Assembly: GCA_007026445.1 (NCBI GenBank)
Contig: VDMD01000101.1
Span: 19,541-83,540, forward strand
Direction of reading: 5' to 3'
DNA from: Schizophyllum amplum
Lineage: Eukaryota > Basidiomycota > Agaricomycetes > Agaricales > Schizophyllaceae
DNA: 64,000 nt
The notes below the pieces were generated by a model. The model did not search any database and was not told the origin of the DNA. It saw only the letters and a program-made list of their open reading frames with translations. The position numbers were made by a program, and so were the translations under genes. Positions 23,125-34,444 of this stretch are shown piece by piece. The first letter of the stretch is position 1. Each line of letters starts with the position of its first letter.

Positions 23125-23718
23125 CTGAGCTAGCTGGACAGGTCTCTAGGCTGAAATGGGAGGAAGAGGGGCGCGGGAGGAGCGTCGCGTACTTAAACGA
23201 TGACTAGAGATCATCGGCGATCGTGAAGAGCGATACTGGAGGCATTAGCTGGGCAAAGAAGATGGGAGAGCAGGACGAGCGCGTCGCCCCGTGATTCAAA
23301 TCAGTGGCGATATCATCGTCGCGCGCAACCTACACGTGCCCGAGGCATGCAAAACAGGCGGTTATGTCGGGCTATAGATGCCAGAAGGCACGATAAGACC
23401 AGTGGCGGGGCACATATGACCTGCTAATGAAGGGAGAAGACTTCGAAAGGGCTCTGAATACAGTCCAGTGGGAAGGCGTGGATGTCGAACTTTGGCCGCA
23501 TGTTTGCGGTCGATTTCAAGTTCTATTCTGCGGCTCTGGGAGCATCTTTTGATATCCCAAAATGCAGAGCAAAGTCGTGGCTGCCAGCCCGGCATTTCAT
23601 CGACACAACGCTCCTCATGCGCGACCTGCAGGCTGTGATTGAGTTTGAAGCAAGGTTGCGCCTCGTGTTTGTTCGATTTCGGGCCCACGGCCCGGCATCT
23701 CTCTTGCTCCTCGCCGTC
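23125..23718. other. Divergent intergenic gap
   Basis: About 590 bases between the coiled-coil gene and the GST-kappa-like gene. No gene recognised. Confidence 0.4.
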
Positions 23719-24485
23719 ATGAGCACCGACAAGTCCATCGTCTTCGAGGTCTTTTATGGCGTGTCCTCACCGTGGGCCCTACTGGGCGCGCCGAGGATGG
23801 AGGAAATTGGCAAGAAATACAATCTGACCGTGCACCTGCGCCCCATCGTCATCATCGAAGCGAACGGTGGGATCCCACTGCGCACCCGTACAGACGCGCG
23901 TCAAGAATGTATGGCAAAGCAGGGCTCTTTCGCAGAGGAACCGATGAACTTATGACCTTTCAGATCATGCCCTCGATCTTGCACGTTGTGCGAAGAAGCT
24001 CGGCGTTCCGATGGTTCCCAAGCCGAAATTCTACCCTCCTCCACCAGGCGGCATCTCGCTCGGTGCACAGGCCATCATCCGCGTTCAGAAAATGCTGGGA
24101 CGTGGGCATCCGCTTGTACTGGCATTCAGCTATGCGATCCAACGCTGCATATGGATCGACGAAGGAAACTACTGCGACCTCGAGGTGCTCAAGTCACTCG
24201 GCCGGCAAGTCGGTCTACCCGAGGATGTCGTCAATAAGGCCATCGTTGATCGGAGGGGCGACTCGGAAGACGAAGGCGTCAAGGAGTGGCAGCAGAACTT
24301 GAAGGACGCGGAAGCGCTTGGTTCGTCACCTGCTTCTCGCGTAGATATCGACTGACACGAGTGCAGGAATCTTCGGAACGCCAAACTACGTTGTTAACGG
24401 CGAGATTTTCTGGGGCCAAGACCGACTAGACTTTGTCGAAGACCGCGTCAAGGAGTTGCTTGCCGCCGGGTTCAAGCCAACATAA
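23719..24485 (+). CDS. GST-kappa / 2-hydroxychromene-2-carboxylate isomerase-like, DsbA fold
   Basis: Thioredoxin-fold enzyme of the DSBA/GST-kappa class, probably glutathione-dependent isomerase or conjugation chemistry (family knowledge). Exon 1 (MSTDKSIVFEVFYGVSSPWA) carries the Y-G-V-S-S-P-W active-site region with serine where DsbA has CxxC. A GTATGG/TTTCAG intron joins RQEY/HALDLARCAKKLGVPMV. The helical insert (AFSYAIQRCIWIDEGNYCDL) follows. A last GTTCGT/GTGCAG intron leads to IFGTPNYVVNGEIFWGQDRL, the cis-Pro (T-P) and F-W-G-Q-D-R-L signature of HCCA isomerases. Stop 24483-24485. About 220 residues, normal for the family. Confidence 0.82.
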
Positions 24486-24893
24486 CTGCATCTTGGATAT
24501 TGACCGCTGAAAAAATCAGCACAGCCGATACGTGTCTGCATCCTGAAGCCAACCTCTGTCAATCCGAATTGCACGCGATAGCATATCGCTTGCCCAACAT
24601 TGCTATCTACCAGGAGTCTACCCTGTCGAAAGGATTTCGGAATGCAGTCACTATCCAGCAGCGTCTTCGGAATGCAACCACTATCCAAGTGTTTTCGGAA
24701 TGCGGCCACTATCCAGCGTTTTCGGAATGCAGCCACTATCCTCAATGTTTTCCGAATACGCCTGTCATCGTCAGCGACGTTCGGCGTCTGGTAGTCAAGA
24801 CTTCGCGGCATACGACATACCTATCGACCATTCTCGTCCTGGATAGCAAGGCATCGACGACTGGTACACTGCATCTGCATTCTATTGGGACTT
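24486..24893. other. Convergent gap with tandem repeat
   Basis: The gap between two converging gene ends holds the 27-30 bp tandem repeat described separately; nothing else was recognised. Confidence 0.5.
24636..24762. repeat. 27-30 bp tandem repeat, 4-5 copies
   Basis: Units begin TTCGGAATGCAGCCACTATC at about 24636, 24666, 24694 and 24721, with a degenerate copy near 24749. Copies differ at one to three positions, and the spacing shrinks from 30 to 27. Confidence 0.85.
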
Positions 24894-26171
24894 CTATGCT
24901 CCGAATATCTTCTCCAAGTATACGAGCCAGTTCTCGCCAAGCACCTTACGTATCTTGGTCTCGCTCCAGCCGGCGCGAGCCATCGCCTTGACGAGCTCTG
25001 GCCGCTCCCGCAGCGGACCGAGGGGCTTGATCACCTTTGCGTGACCCCATGCCGTCAAGCTACGCGCGTAACCCTTGTCCTATGGAACGAAATCAGCAAG
25101 ATATAATATACACGAGGGCTAGCCTCACCTTATTGCACCATGCCATGAAGTCGCTCGGGCGCCCGTGCCCTTCGCTCGAGTCGCTGCCAATGCCTACGAG
25201 GTCCTCCCCAATCAAGCTGATCACGTAGTCCAACGCCTCTACGTAGTCGTCGACCGTCGAATCGTTGCCCTGCTCTGGATCAGCAATAATACGCGTCTGT
25301 CTGCAATGTACGGTACCTTCTTCATATGCGGCCCGAACTGCGACAGCCCGACGAACCCGCCCTTCGCGCCGATGGCCTTGATGAGCTCGTCGCTCTTATT
25401 ACGCGTGTGCTCCTTCAGGCCACAGGGAAGGACGTGCGAGAAGCATGGCGGCTTGCCCTCGGGGGCGAACTCGATCACGTCCGCACTCGTCTTAGGTCCG
25501 ACATGGCTCAGATCGCATACTATTCCCAGGCGCGCCATCTCCGTCACGACCTCCCGCCCGAAGCCGGTGAGGCCAGAGTCGTTCAGCTCGGTGTAGCCCG
25601 CGCCGGAGTAGTTCTGCGTGTTGTAGCTGCGGGGAAGAACAATGTCAGCAATGCGATCTTGGCTGTGATGGGGCGAGGGCGCGTACGTGAGCTGCATGAT
25701 GCGGACGCCGAGATCGCGGAAGAGGCGCAGGAAGTCATAGCGGTCCTCGATGCCGGCGGTGTTCTGCCAGCTGAGGATGACGCCGGTGACGCCCTTCTCC
25801 TTCGCGGTGCGGATGTCCTTCACGGTGTGGGCTTGCATGATGAGGTGCGGGTACTCGTCGAACCACTTCTTCCACTACGAGGGTACAGTCCGATCAGTAC
25901 TGATGCTGGGGCTTGGGCGCTTAACGATCATACCTGCACGATGTTGAACATCGAGTCGCGGAAGTTCTGTCCGCGCGAGTTAGCTCTTCTGAGCCGCAAG
26001 CCTTGCATTGGAACGCACCTCCCACAGCCCGCAGGTGACGCTCACACCGTCGATCCCCCCATCGTGCCACGACTGAAAGATCTCCTCCCCGAAATTGCAG
26101 ATGTTCAATCCATCGAAGTGGATGCTGTTCTTGTAGATGTCGAGCGCTTGCGCTTCAGTAACGGTAGCCAT
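24894..26171 (-). CDS. Membrane dipeptidase (peptidase family M19)
   Basis: Zinc dipeptidase of the renal dipeptidase family, cleaving dipeptides (family knowledge). MATVTEAQALDIYKNSIHFD opens it, with H-x-D zinc ligands in SIHFDGLN. Further blocks are GIDGVSVTCGLWE, GVTGVILSWQNTAGIEDRYD, LRLFRDLGVRIMQLTYAP, LNDSGLTGFGREVVTEMARL, GIVCDLSHVGPKTSADVIEF, FSHVLPCGLKEHTRNKSDEL, GGFVGLSQFGPHMKK, then EDLVGIGSDSSEGHGRPSDF and KVLGENWLVYLEKIFGA. The stop is at 24894-24896. Short introns follow GLWE, the YPHLI block and ADRR. The S-H-V and S-H-x-x-P-x-G motifs bear the other zinc ligands. No signal peptide, so it is probably cytosolic as in many fungal members. Divergent from the MFS transporter at 26571. 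Confidence 0.88.
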
Positions 26172-26570
26172 TCTCGTGAATAGGGGGGGGGGCGATCGAC
26201 GAGGCGGTCCAAGAGCAAGGGATGGACGACTATGGGTTCGGCGCCGGGCAAGGAGAACGTCGTCGCAATATATTATTGCGCAAGATGTCGGCGCGGGCGG
26301 GAACTGGTGCGCGACGATCCCGACGGGGGCCGATTGGAGGGAAGTCTCCGTGCCTTGCGCCTCAGGCCTCAGCCACTTATCGGCGGATGCAAAATCGATT
26401 TCCGAACAGGCTACAGCTGGTTGGCGCGTTCGTTATCATATCTGGGCGATGATGGCGTGCTGTCAGTCGGTCGGCTTATATGGCGGGGCGCGGGGCGTCG
26501 CTTTTGCGCTCATCCCCCACGACCTGCGTCCCCGCTATAGGCCGTCTGCCTTGTCGACGGAGTGATCACC
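26172..26570. promoter_or_regulatory. Divergent promoter, dipeptidase / MFS transporter
   Basis: A 399-base shared region. A G10 run lies at 26183-26192 beside the dipeptidase start. TTATATG at 26476-26482 is a possible TATA element about 90 bases upstream of the transporter ATG. Confidence 0.45.
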
Positions 26571-28409
26571 ATGCCCGCCACCAACGACAGCGCGTCTATC
26601 GAGAAGCAGGCGAGCGAGCGCGATTCGCTGCCTGCTGCGCCAGAGAAGCTCCCCCTCTCAAAGCGCATCCTCCGCGTTGTATGGGACTCGCTCGACAAGT
26701 CCCCCCAGGAGCGTAAGCTTTTGGTCAAGATTGACTGTGCGTACTCGTCTCTGCTCTGCTGCACTGATTGGCGATGCTGATATGCGTCTCCTCTGGACAG
26801 GGTGGATTCTATCCTATGTCTGCGTCGCGTACTTCATCAAGTACCTTGATCAGACGAACATCAGTCAGGCGTATGTTTCGGTAAGTAGCTTGCAGAGTTG
26901 CGTATGCTGCGGTTTACTGAGAGGGCACGCAGGGTATGAAGGAGGATCTCAACCTGGCCGGCAACGACCTCAACCTGCTCACGACGTGGTGGACGGTCGG
27001 GTACATTATCGGCCAGCTTCCGTCGCAGATCATGCTGTCCTATGTGCGACCTTCCAGTAAGCCTGATTCGTTTCCGCTGCTACTCCGTTGCTCATGTTCT
27101 GCAGTTTGGCTACCGACAATGGAGCTTCTGTGGTCGGTCTTCGTTATCGGAATGGCGGGAGCGAAGGATGTGAAGACGATGTACGCCCTGCGATTCTTCG
27201 TCGGTCTTTTCGAGGCGTCTGCGTACCCCGGTATCATGACGCTGCTGGGTAACTGGTACATCCCCGCCGAACTGGGCAAGCGCTCGTGCATCTTCCAGGC
27301 GTAAGCAAACCTCATCAATGGCCTTTGTTCTGCCTCTGACAATGCTGCAGATCTTCGTCCGCAGCGCAAATGTTCAGCGGCTACCTGCAAGCTGCGCTCC
27401 ACGCCGGCATGGATGGCCGCGCAGGGCTGGCTTCGTGGCGGGTATGTTCTTTTATCGCGATTTCCGACGTAGCTACGACTGATATTATCCACAGTGGTTG
27501 ATGATATTTGACGGCATCATCGCGGTGCCAGTCTGCATTTACGGCTACTTCGCTATTCCTGACTCGCCCACCACGACGAGGGTCAAGTGGCTCAACGAGG
27601 GAGAGAAGCAGATGACCCGCCAGCGCATGGAGAATGTCGGGCGCGCCGCACCTCGCAAGCTCACCTGGCAGACGTGCCTGGACGTCGCGCGCGGACTGCC
27701 CGTCTGGCTTTTTAGCGCGGCCTTCATCGCACATGTCCTGGCGATCCGCATCTACTCCTACATGAACCTCTGGCTGAAATCGACGGGCACGTACTCGACG
27801 GAGGCTGTCAATATCATCCCCACTGGCGGGTACGCGCTGCAGATCGTGTGCACGCTGCTCATGGCGTGGACGTCTGACGCCATTCAGATGCGGTGGCCGC
27901 TCATCATTACTGCTGCTGTGGGTTTGAGTTTATACTTCCTTCGAGGAGCCTTGTCTGACATGCTCTGCAGACGGTTTCAATGACTGGCGCAATCATCCTA
28001 TCGGTGTGGCCGGCCTCGAACAGCGGCATCTTCGCAGGGTGGTACCTCATGTTCTGCGAGACGGGCGCGGGAGCGCTGTTCATCGCCTGGATCAACGAGG
28101 TGCTCTCGCATTCTGAGGAGCAACGCCGCATCGTCATCGGTGTTGTCGAGACGCTTGCCTTCACCTTCCAGGCATGGGTGCCGCTCCTGATTTACGTGCG
28201 TCTGTTTAGCTTTCGAGTGAAGCGCAATGCTGACGGTTCTGCAGAACACGGGCGAGGCGCCGCGATTCCGCATCGGCTATCAGATGGCGGCCATGTTCTT
28301 CGCCATCGAGATCCTCCTCACGCTGGTCATGGCATGGCTCTGGAGGGGACGGAACACGAAGGGCGTCGACCTCCGGGAGGAGAAGGAAGAGAAGGAGGCG
28401 ATTTCATGA
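26571..28409 (+). CDS. MFS transporter, anion:cation symporter (allantoate/pantothenate permease-like)
   Basis: Twelve-helix plasma-membrane symporter of the ACS/Dal5 group. Short N-terminal tail, then KSPQERKLLVKID, GWILSYVCVAYFIKYLDQTN and ISQAYVSGMKEDLNL, the D-Q-T-N-I-S-x-A-Y-V-S-G-M signature of this family. YIIGQLPSQIML, RFFVGLFEASAYPGIMTLLG and NWYIPAELGKRSCIFQA come next. The second half contains GYFAIPDSPTTTR, LNLW-type YSYMNLWLKSTGTYSTEAVN, IIPTGGYALQIV and SGIFAGWYLMFCETGAG. It ends in a charged tail (stop 28407-28409). About eight introns of 45-60 nt. The substrate cannot be told from sequence; the neighbouring dipeptidase suggests nitrogenous solutes or peptides (inference). The GTG at 26562 is rejected as a start in favour of ATG 26571. 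Confidence 0.87.
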
Positions 28410-29736
28410 GGTGGCACGCCGTCATGTCGAGGCTCCGTCACGTTATTATTTCACGCACGTACCTAAGGATTAGGGCCCATTGTATTCCATCGTAGTAGGA
28501 CGACTGTCTGGTTTGTGTATAGATTTGTGCAGCTCTGGTTCACGATTCGAGCGGTGACCAAGCAGAAGATGGACGTAAACAATCAGCCTTTGTAGGTGCC
28601 GCCACCTCAGGTTATTCCTCCAACTACACCCTCAAACGAGGTGGGTGTCGTAAAATCGCTGCTCTGCGTCTCAACAGACTTGCAACAGACTGTGCGATGT
28701 CATATGCTGTGGAGCGCCTGGATTTCGCGTCCAATTCGACGTCCAACCAGCATCCAACCCACGCTCGCCGTGACCTATCTTCCGGAGGAACTTTCGCAGG
28801 CGCAAACTGCAACCGAAAGACTTCGGAACGTTCCCCTTCTACGCACTTCAGTCGGTGGTGCGCTGTCAGTTGGATGCACTCAGGCGCATGGCTGCGTCCG
28901 AACGCCAGCGTGAGACTCGCCTCATCCCAAGAGGTCATCGGAGCTGCGATCGGGTACGTGGATCTGGTCGCGTGCGACGCCGTTCTCGGAGGCACGGCAA
29001 AGTCCGTGAGTCACCAGAGTACTTACTTTGAAGCTCGCAATGGCACCTGGCTCTGCCCAGCGTAGTGTGTGAAGAAAATAAAAGACTATGCATCCCGCAA
29101 AGGGAATGAAAAGCGATCGCTGAAGGTGGCGGGTCGTTCACGCTGGCGACTCTCGGCGAACGCCGGTGGTGGCTGTCGTTAGCCGACGCCATTGAGTTGT
29201 CGCTGACCTTGGATGAAGCTCGCTCTTCTCGGGTTTTGCTCTCGAGAGCTCTACGCTTAGTCTCGGGATATTACTGAATGTGATGCAGAGGGCAATGGGC
29301 CAGTCCAGCGACGCTGAAGGAGGCGGCGGCGGGCAAGCGTCCGCGCCAGTGGAGCGCGGCCGGCGCGGGCACGCGAGCGCACGCGACCAGATCCATGTAC
29401 CCGATCGCAGCTCCGATGACCTCTTGCCTCATCCTGCATCATCCCTCTTCGACATCCCCGCACAAAATGAATTCCGGGCCTCAAGGCGGTCACCTCTCTG
29501 ATCAGGGGCGCGCACGAGCGGGATCATTTTGTTAGGGGGACCAGGCTCACAAACACGCGCAGAGGTCAGGGCTGGTCGTCTTCTGGTCAACTCCACCACC
29601 ACCCGCCCACCCGCGCCAACTTCCACCGCGAACGGGATTTCCTTCCGCCTGCCTCTGCACGACGAACACATAGCGTCAGCTGAAGAATCGGACGAGTAAC
29701 TCGATCTAACTGTACCACGACCCGATTCCATTCATC
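28410..29736. other. Gene-poor stretch
   Basis: About 1.3 kb. Overlapping short frames on both strands (28596-29065 and 28624-28995) have no recognisable domain. I see no gene, TIR or RNA. Confidence 0.4.
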
Positions 29737-30014
29737 ATGCCTGCTGTACGTCCGCTTGCTATGCACTCGTCTCCCACTAAATGTTCCCGGCAGACCGCGC
29801 TCTCCATGACCGGCGTTTTCGCTGCGCCCTCCGCGGCACCGCTCCCCCATCCCCCTGCGAGCGCGACGCCCTGCCCCGCCGATGAGGCATGCGGCTCAAC
29901 AACGTGCAACTGCTCGGACTTGTGAGTCCTCTCGATCAAGAAACATATGCGAAGTGCTTACGCGTTCTCAGCTGTTTCTGCAGACCGAATGACTGCAAAT
30001 GCGGGAGCGCTTGA
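29737..30014 (+). CDS. Small Cys-rich, metallothionein-like protein (tentative)
   Basis: A short frame from ATG 29737 ends with a Cys cluster CPADEACGSTTCNCSD. A canonical 62-nt intron (29922-29983, donor GTGAGT, acceptor TTTCTGCAG with a CTTAC branch-like site) then splices in phase to a last exon encoding LPNDCKCGSA and a stop at 30012-30014. The joined tail has two C-x-C pairs and CNCSDLPNDCKC spacing typical of fungal copper metallothioneins. A second possible intron (GTACGT at 29746 to CGGCAG at 29793, 48 nt) would shorten the N-terminus to MPA followed by an Ala/Pro-rich segment. The N-terminal part has few cysteines, unlike compact metallothioneins, so identity is uncertain. If real, it binds Cu(I)/Cd(II). 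Confidence 0.45.
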
Positions 30015-30596
30015 GTGCGCCGGTGAGAGTCGTGTTCGTGGGCGGCTATGTACGTGCATCGGAAGCAAGGGATGCTGGATGTGATGCTCACCAAACCCCT
30101 CCGAGTAGAGGCCCTTCTTGTCGCCGTATACATACCATCAGGATTCGCTACTCGCATGCACTTCGTCTTCATCTCATGCCGCTATGCGCGTTGTACCTCA
30201 TTTCGTTGGGCACCTTCGCAAATATATATCCTCCGGATTCCCATATACTCGATGGACGCAACGCATCTGTGTGAAGACATGAGCGTCTTGCACCATTGGC
30301 CAAAGCAAGCACGTACCGCGCGCCATCTGTCCAAAGATTGTGATACGCCAGCCGCAGAGCGAGCGCACTAACCTCGATGACCTTTAAGTGAGATCGGTCG
30401 CGCAGAGGAGCAAGAACAGCTCGAATTGTACACACAACAATAGGTTCTAGCAATAAGTATTGATACTTCCCTTCTCAGCGTACAAATCGGCAACTTCGTG
30501 AAGCAAGAAAGGGCACGTCGCCTGGCGGGTCGCAAGAAAGGCTGTTCAGCCGGCTTCGTGGGTATAGACGCGTCCGGATTGACCGGGGATCGACAA
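30015..30596. other. Gap before NTF2
   Basis: About 580 bases, no gene recognised. Short overlapping frames at 30048-30453 have no homology that I know. Confidence 0.4.
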
Positions 30597-31177
30597 TCAA
30601 CCATAGTTGAGGCGGAAGATGTCGTTGAAGCTGCAGCAGGGGTCAGCTGACAATGTGGGCGACTGGTATCTGACGTACACGTAGTAGGTGCCGCCCTCGG
30701 GGATGAGCTGGAAGACCTGGCTGAACTGCAGCGGGTTCTGGCTGTCGTCCACCTGCATCAAGTTTAGCACACCGCCGCACTGCGAGCACCGCCGCGCTTA
30801 CGATCAGTGCACCGGTCACATTGACGAGTATTGAGCTCATCGAAGGCGATGAGGGCTGCGCATCGAGCGTGGTGATCTTGTGCTGCACCTGCTGGAATGG
30901 CAAGCTCTGTCCATCCAGATCTCGATCAGCGACGATAATGCGAAGTGGGGCCAACCACTCACCGTCAGCTTCTCGGCTATGGCAGCTGCGCCCTGGATCG
31001 GAGCGCCCTCAAAGGTGAGCATGGAGGTGTCCCGCTGAAGGAAGGGCTGAGGATCTGAGGACGATCGCAGATGGGCAGGCGTCGTACGTAGAGGGACTGG
31101 AGATTTGCGCGGTTGGAGTCGAATGTTTGGTAGTAGAACTGGACAAACTGCTGCCCAACAGCGTTCACGTCGGCCAT
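30597..31177 (-). CDS. NTF2: Nuclear transport factor 2
   Basis: Small homodimer that imports Ran-GDP into the nucleus by binding FxFG nucleoporins (established). Exons: MADVNAVGQQFVQFYYQTFD SNRANLQSLY; RDTSMLTFEGAPIQGAAAIA EKLT; FQQVQHKITTLDAQPSSPSM SSILVNVTGALI; VDDSQNPLQFSQVFQLIPEG GTYYV; and FNDIFRLNYG with the stop at 30597-30599. This gives about 124 residues, the family's normal size. Y-x-x-F-D, S-M-L-T-F-E-G and N-D-I-F-R-L-N-Y-G are near-invariant. Four short introns. It is divergent from the gene at 31381 with only 203 bases between start codons. Confidence 0.95.
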
Positions 31178-31380
31178 CTTTATCGGAGCGTAAGGCGCGT
31201 CGGGGAAGAGATGATGGTGGTTGGGAGCAAGAGATGGCTGGGCGCCAAAATCAGCAATGCCACACGTGACCGTCCGGCGCGAAGATCCGCTTGGTCCGTT
31301 GACGCTGTCCTCATCGCCGCCGTCGACGACGACGACGACAACGGAAGGCTGCTGCTGCCTGCGACACCTATCCTCAGAAC

Positions 31381-32900
31381 ATGTCACAGTTTACCGTTGC
31401 GGCTGAGCCGCTGCCTCGGCCGTCAATGCGCAGAAAGTCATCTGCACAGAATCTCCTCTCGTCGTTCAAGCCGACGCCGACGCCGCAACCGGGAACATCG
31501 AACGCGACCACACCTGTTGTGCCTTCTGCTATTATCCCCGCGGCAATGAACAACGTATACCCTACCGTGCAAACGCCGACAGCAGGGGCAAGTTCGCGAG
31601 AATGGGACGCGCAGTCACTGCACTCGGACTCGATGCCGTCCGCGTCGGGGCATGGGGGTGTCACTAGTCCTGCCCTGGGCCAGGGCGCGTCTGTAGAATA
31701 CCTGCGCGACTTGATCCAGAAGCGGATCATCACCCTCACGTACCTACGGAGTATATTCGAAGGGTGCGCATGCTAGCTATTCACCCACCGCAGCACTAAA
31801 CGTCCGTTAGCAAGAGCCACTGGTTTCACACGATCTTGATCAGCCGCTCAGACCTCGAACGCGAGTTCAACAACAACGAGATGCGCAAGCGGTACGGGGA
31901 AGTCCCCAGCTCGCGCCACAGTGCCCTTACCATCTACCCTGCACAGAACCTCCCGCTTCACTGTCCTCGGCATGTCGCTCGCAAATTTACTGGACGTCCA
32001 CCAACCTCAGGATCTGCTGCGCGGCCTGCTGAACACGCTGGCAGAATATGAGCAGGGGCGGGAAGATTCCGAAAAGTCCAAGATGGTACGTGGCTCGAAA
32101 CTCCTGACGCGCTCTACCACAACCAGACCACAACCTCCCAACAGCGCCAGCCGAAGCGCCTGTTTCGCCCAGGAAACTCTTCAAAGAAACGCGCTGCGGG
32201 TGGCATTGGCGAGTACACCGTTTCGTACGCCGATGCCGCTGCGGACGCGTCCTACGTCGTCGCCCCACACGTCGTGAGTGGCAATCTCGCACATCCACTC
32301 GAAAATCACCTCATGTTTCCTTGTGCCACATAGCCCTTCCAACTAGACTACCTCCAAACCCTCATCACCCTTATCGACGTTATATCCGAGGTCTACAGCA
32401 AGCTCTCCAAGACCCTCTCCCCTTCACCTTTCCCTCATCCCGGCGGCCAACACATGATGGGTCCCCTCGGGCTGCTGTCTCCACACCCCGGCGTCTCCTA
32501 CCTCTTCCCAGAAGGAAACGGCGCCGACGATCCCAGCAGCCTATGGAGCATCGCGCACGCGGGCGTCAGCGCAGGGTACACACTCGGCAGCCCACCGCCA
32601 ACAACCGGCACGCAAGGACTTGCGGACACTGTTAGTAAAATCGACAGCAAGTTGAAGGTGTGTGTTGCTGCGTTTGGCTTTCTTCTTTCGGCGTTCATGC
32701 ATGTCGTCGATGAAAGATACGTATACCAGTGCCGGACGTATTTGCTCACATCCGTGCCACAGAAAATCATATCTCAGCTGTTGAAGGAGCTCGACGGGGT
32801 CGCGCGCAACGGCATCAAAGACGAACTGGCATCATTGGATCCTCTCTTGCGGAACACTATGTCCATGGATGGCCGCGGTACTATACCCGAATACGACTAG
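31381..32900 (+). CDS. Conserved fungal protein, unknown function
   Basis: I do not recognise a named domain. Residues 1-90 are disordered (Ser/Pro/Thr). A globular part then begins SVEYLRDLIQKRIITLTYLR / SIFEG / KSHWFHTILISRSDLEREFN, with YRFTVLGMSLANLLDVHQPQ and DLLRGLLNTLAEYEQGR. LDYLQTLITLIDVISEVYSK and a C-terminal helix KIISQLLKELDGVARNGIKD end it (stop 32898-32900). It is mostly alpha-helical with about six introns of 50-60 nt. No signal peptide or membrane segment. Sharing a 203-bp promoter with NTF2 suggests constitutive expression (inference). Confidence 0.7.
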
Positions 32901-33413
32901 GCAGGAAACCCCGGCCAGAGATCTGGATATGCCAGCGCCTCTCTGTCTGAGGTGTGTATATGTGTACGCTTGTCCGATTGCTTGTCTTTATTGACAAGCG
33001 ATACAGCGACTGACGGATTGGGCGATAGCCCTGCCAGGCGCCCCAGCGACCATCCCGCGGATGTATGCGGGAGATGTGGGAGCTTGTGCAGTATGTGCGA
33101 TGCTGTGGTCTGGACGGGGGATCGCGCCTTGTACGCGCATTGCGGAGGTTGTAGATCGCACGCGAGGTCGCGCATTATACGCGACATCGCGCATGCTGTA
33201 GTATATCTTCAAGGTTCTCGTTTCTTGTTCGGGACATTCTGACAGAGGAGTACCTAAGTACTGTACCATCATGCTATCTGCCCGTAGTGTAACTCAATTG
33301 TTGCTGCTTGCTTGGAGCTGTGTGTAGATGTAGCTCGCGACTTGCCACGTAGATGAATCACGGCTAGGAACGCTGAAGTGCCTTCGGAGAACAGTGACAA
33401 TGTTTGTATGACG

Positions 33414-34223
33414 TTATTTTTCACTAAAAAATACCATGCGCAAAACGTGGAAAGCAAATCGCGTGAAGCATTGATTGCAGCAGTTGCAGGATATGGAAGG
33501 CCACTTGCGAGACTCTATCGGCGTGATTGGCATAAGATAGCAATGTATTTGCAGAAACATAAATCAGGAGCATTATAGTCGTGTGTGGATGCACTTGGGA
33601 CAACATCCATGCAGGAGACAGTTGAGCGCCGAGGGCTGCTCGGGCTTTGCCGCTCACGGCTCCGGCACCACACGTGACTTAGCACGACCCTGAGTCCTCA
33701 GCTCGTTTCTTGGCCTTTGTGAGCCTTACAGTCCTGAAAATCCTACAGAATAAAGCGTTAGGGTGCAAGACAGTAGCTGGTGGTGTGTAGGCATTGATAA
33801 TGAGGGTGATAAAGACACAAGTCAGGACGACGCGAGATTCGGCAATTGCCGTAATAGCTCGAACCCTGGTCGAACCCCTCCGGAAATGGGAATCTCAGCA
33901 CCCCCGGGCAGATAAATAAAGATTAAAATCCTGAGGCGCTGAGATAGCCTCGGTTATCCTCATATATTCACGCCAATGTAACATCAGTGGTCCAGTACGC
34001 TCTCGGGCTGCTGTACTGTACAGCAACTGCTGGAAAAATGCTTCTGGAAAGACATATTTTGCTTTGACAGTGCTGTAGATTACTCCAGCCTCATAAATTT
34101 TCACTTCTGCTATGAGAAAAATGCTACAGATGCGCTTTTAGGCTCAAATAATGCTCCGGACATGCTTTCCATGCATGCTTTTCACTGCACACCATGCTTT
34201 TACCATTATCTAGTGAAAAATAA
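33414..34223. mobile_element. Possible degenerate TIR element
   Basis: A perfect 13-bp inverted repeat, TTATTTTTCACTA at 33414-33426 and its complement at 34211-34223, bounds 810 bases of AT-rich non-coding DNA. Inside, GAAGCATT...GCAGCAGTTGC near 33465 recurs inverted near 34030, so the arms share more than the ends. No transposase is seen. Non-autonomous MITE is the likeliest reading, but chance cannot be excluded. Confidence 0.35.
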
Positions 34224-34390
34224 ACTCATATGTTTGGCTTACTTAGTCACAGTCCTCGGACTCAGAGTCACGCTCGCGGCTCTTTGCTTCGGTACCGCCA
34301 GCGGGCCGCGCCGAGTCACTGTTTGAGTTGCCCTTTGTCCTTTTACTCAATCCGACAGCCGGCCCCAAAACATGAGGTCCAACGCGCTGA

Positions 34391-34398
34391 TATATAAG
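34391..34398 (+). promoter_or_regulatory. TATA box of the 2OG-Fe(II) oxygenase gene
   Basis: TATATAAG 54 bases upstream of ATG 34445. Confidence 0.6.
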
Positions 34399-34444
34399 AG
34401 GCTTATCTCTTTCTTCCAACCCTCATACCACCCTCGTCTTCAAC

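Larger units (their letters stand above)
32901..34444. other. AT-richer gap containing a possible degenerate transposon
   Basis: About 1.5 kb without a gene, lower in GC than its surroundings. It contains the inverted-repeat-bounded segment listed at 33414-34223. Confidence 0.45.

Noticed and set aside
33840..33880. GCTCGAACCCTGGTCGAACC resembling a tRNA T-arm
   Set aside because: No matching acceptor stem or anticodon arm could be drawn around it.
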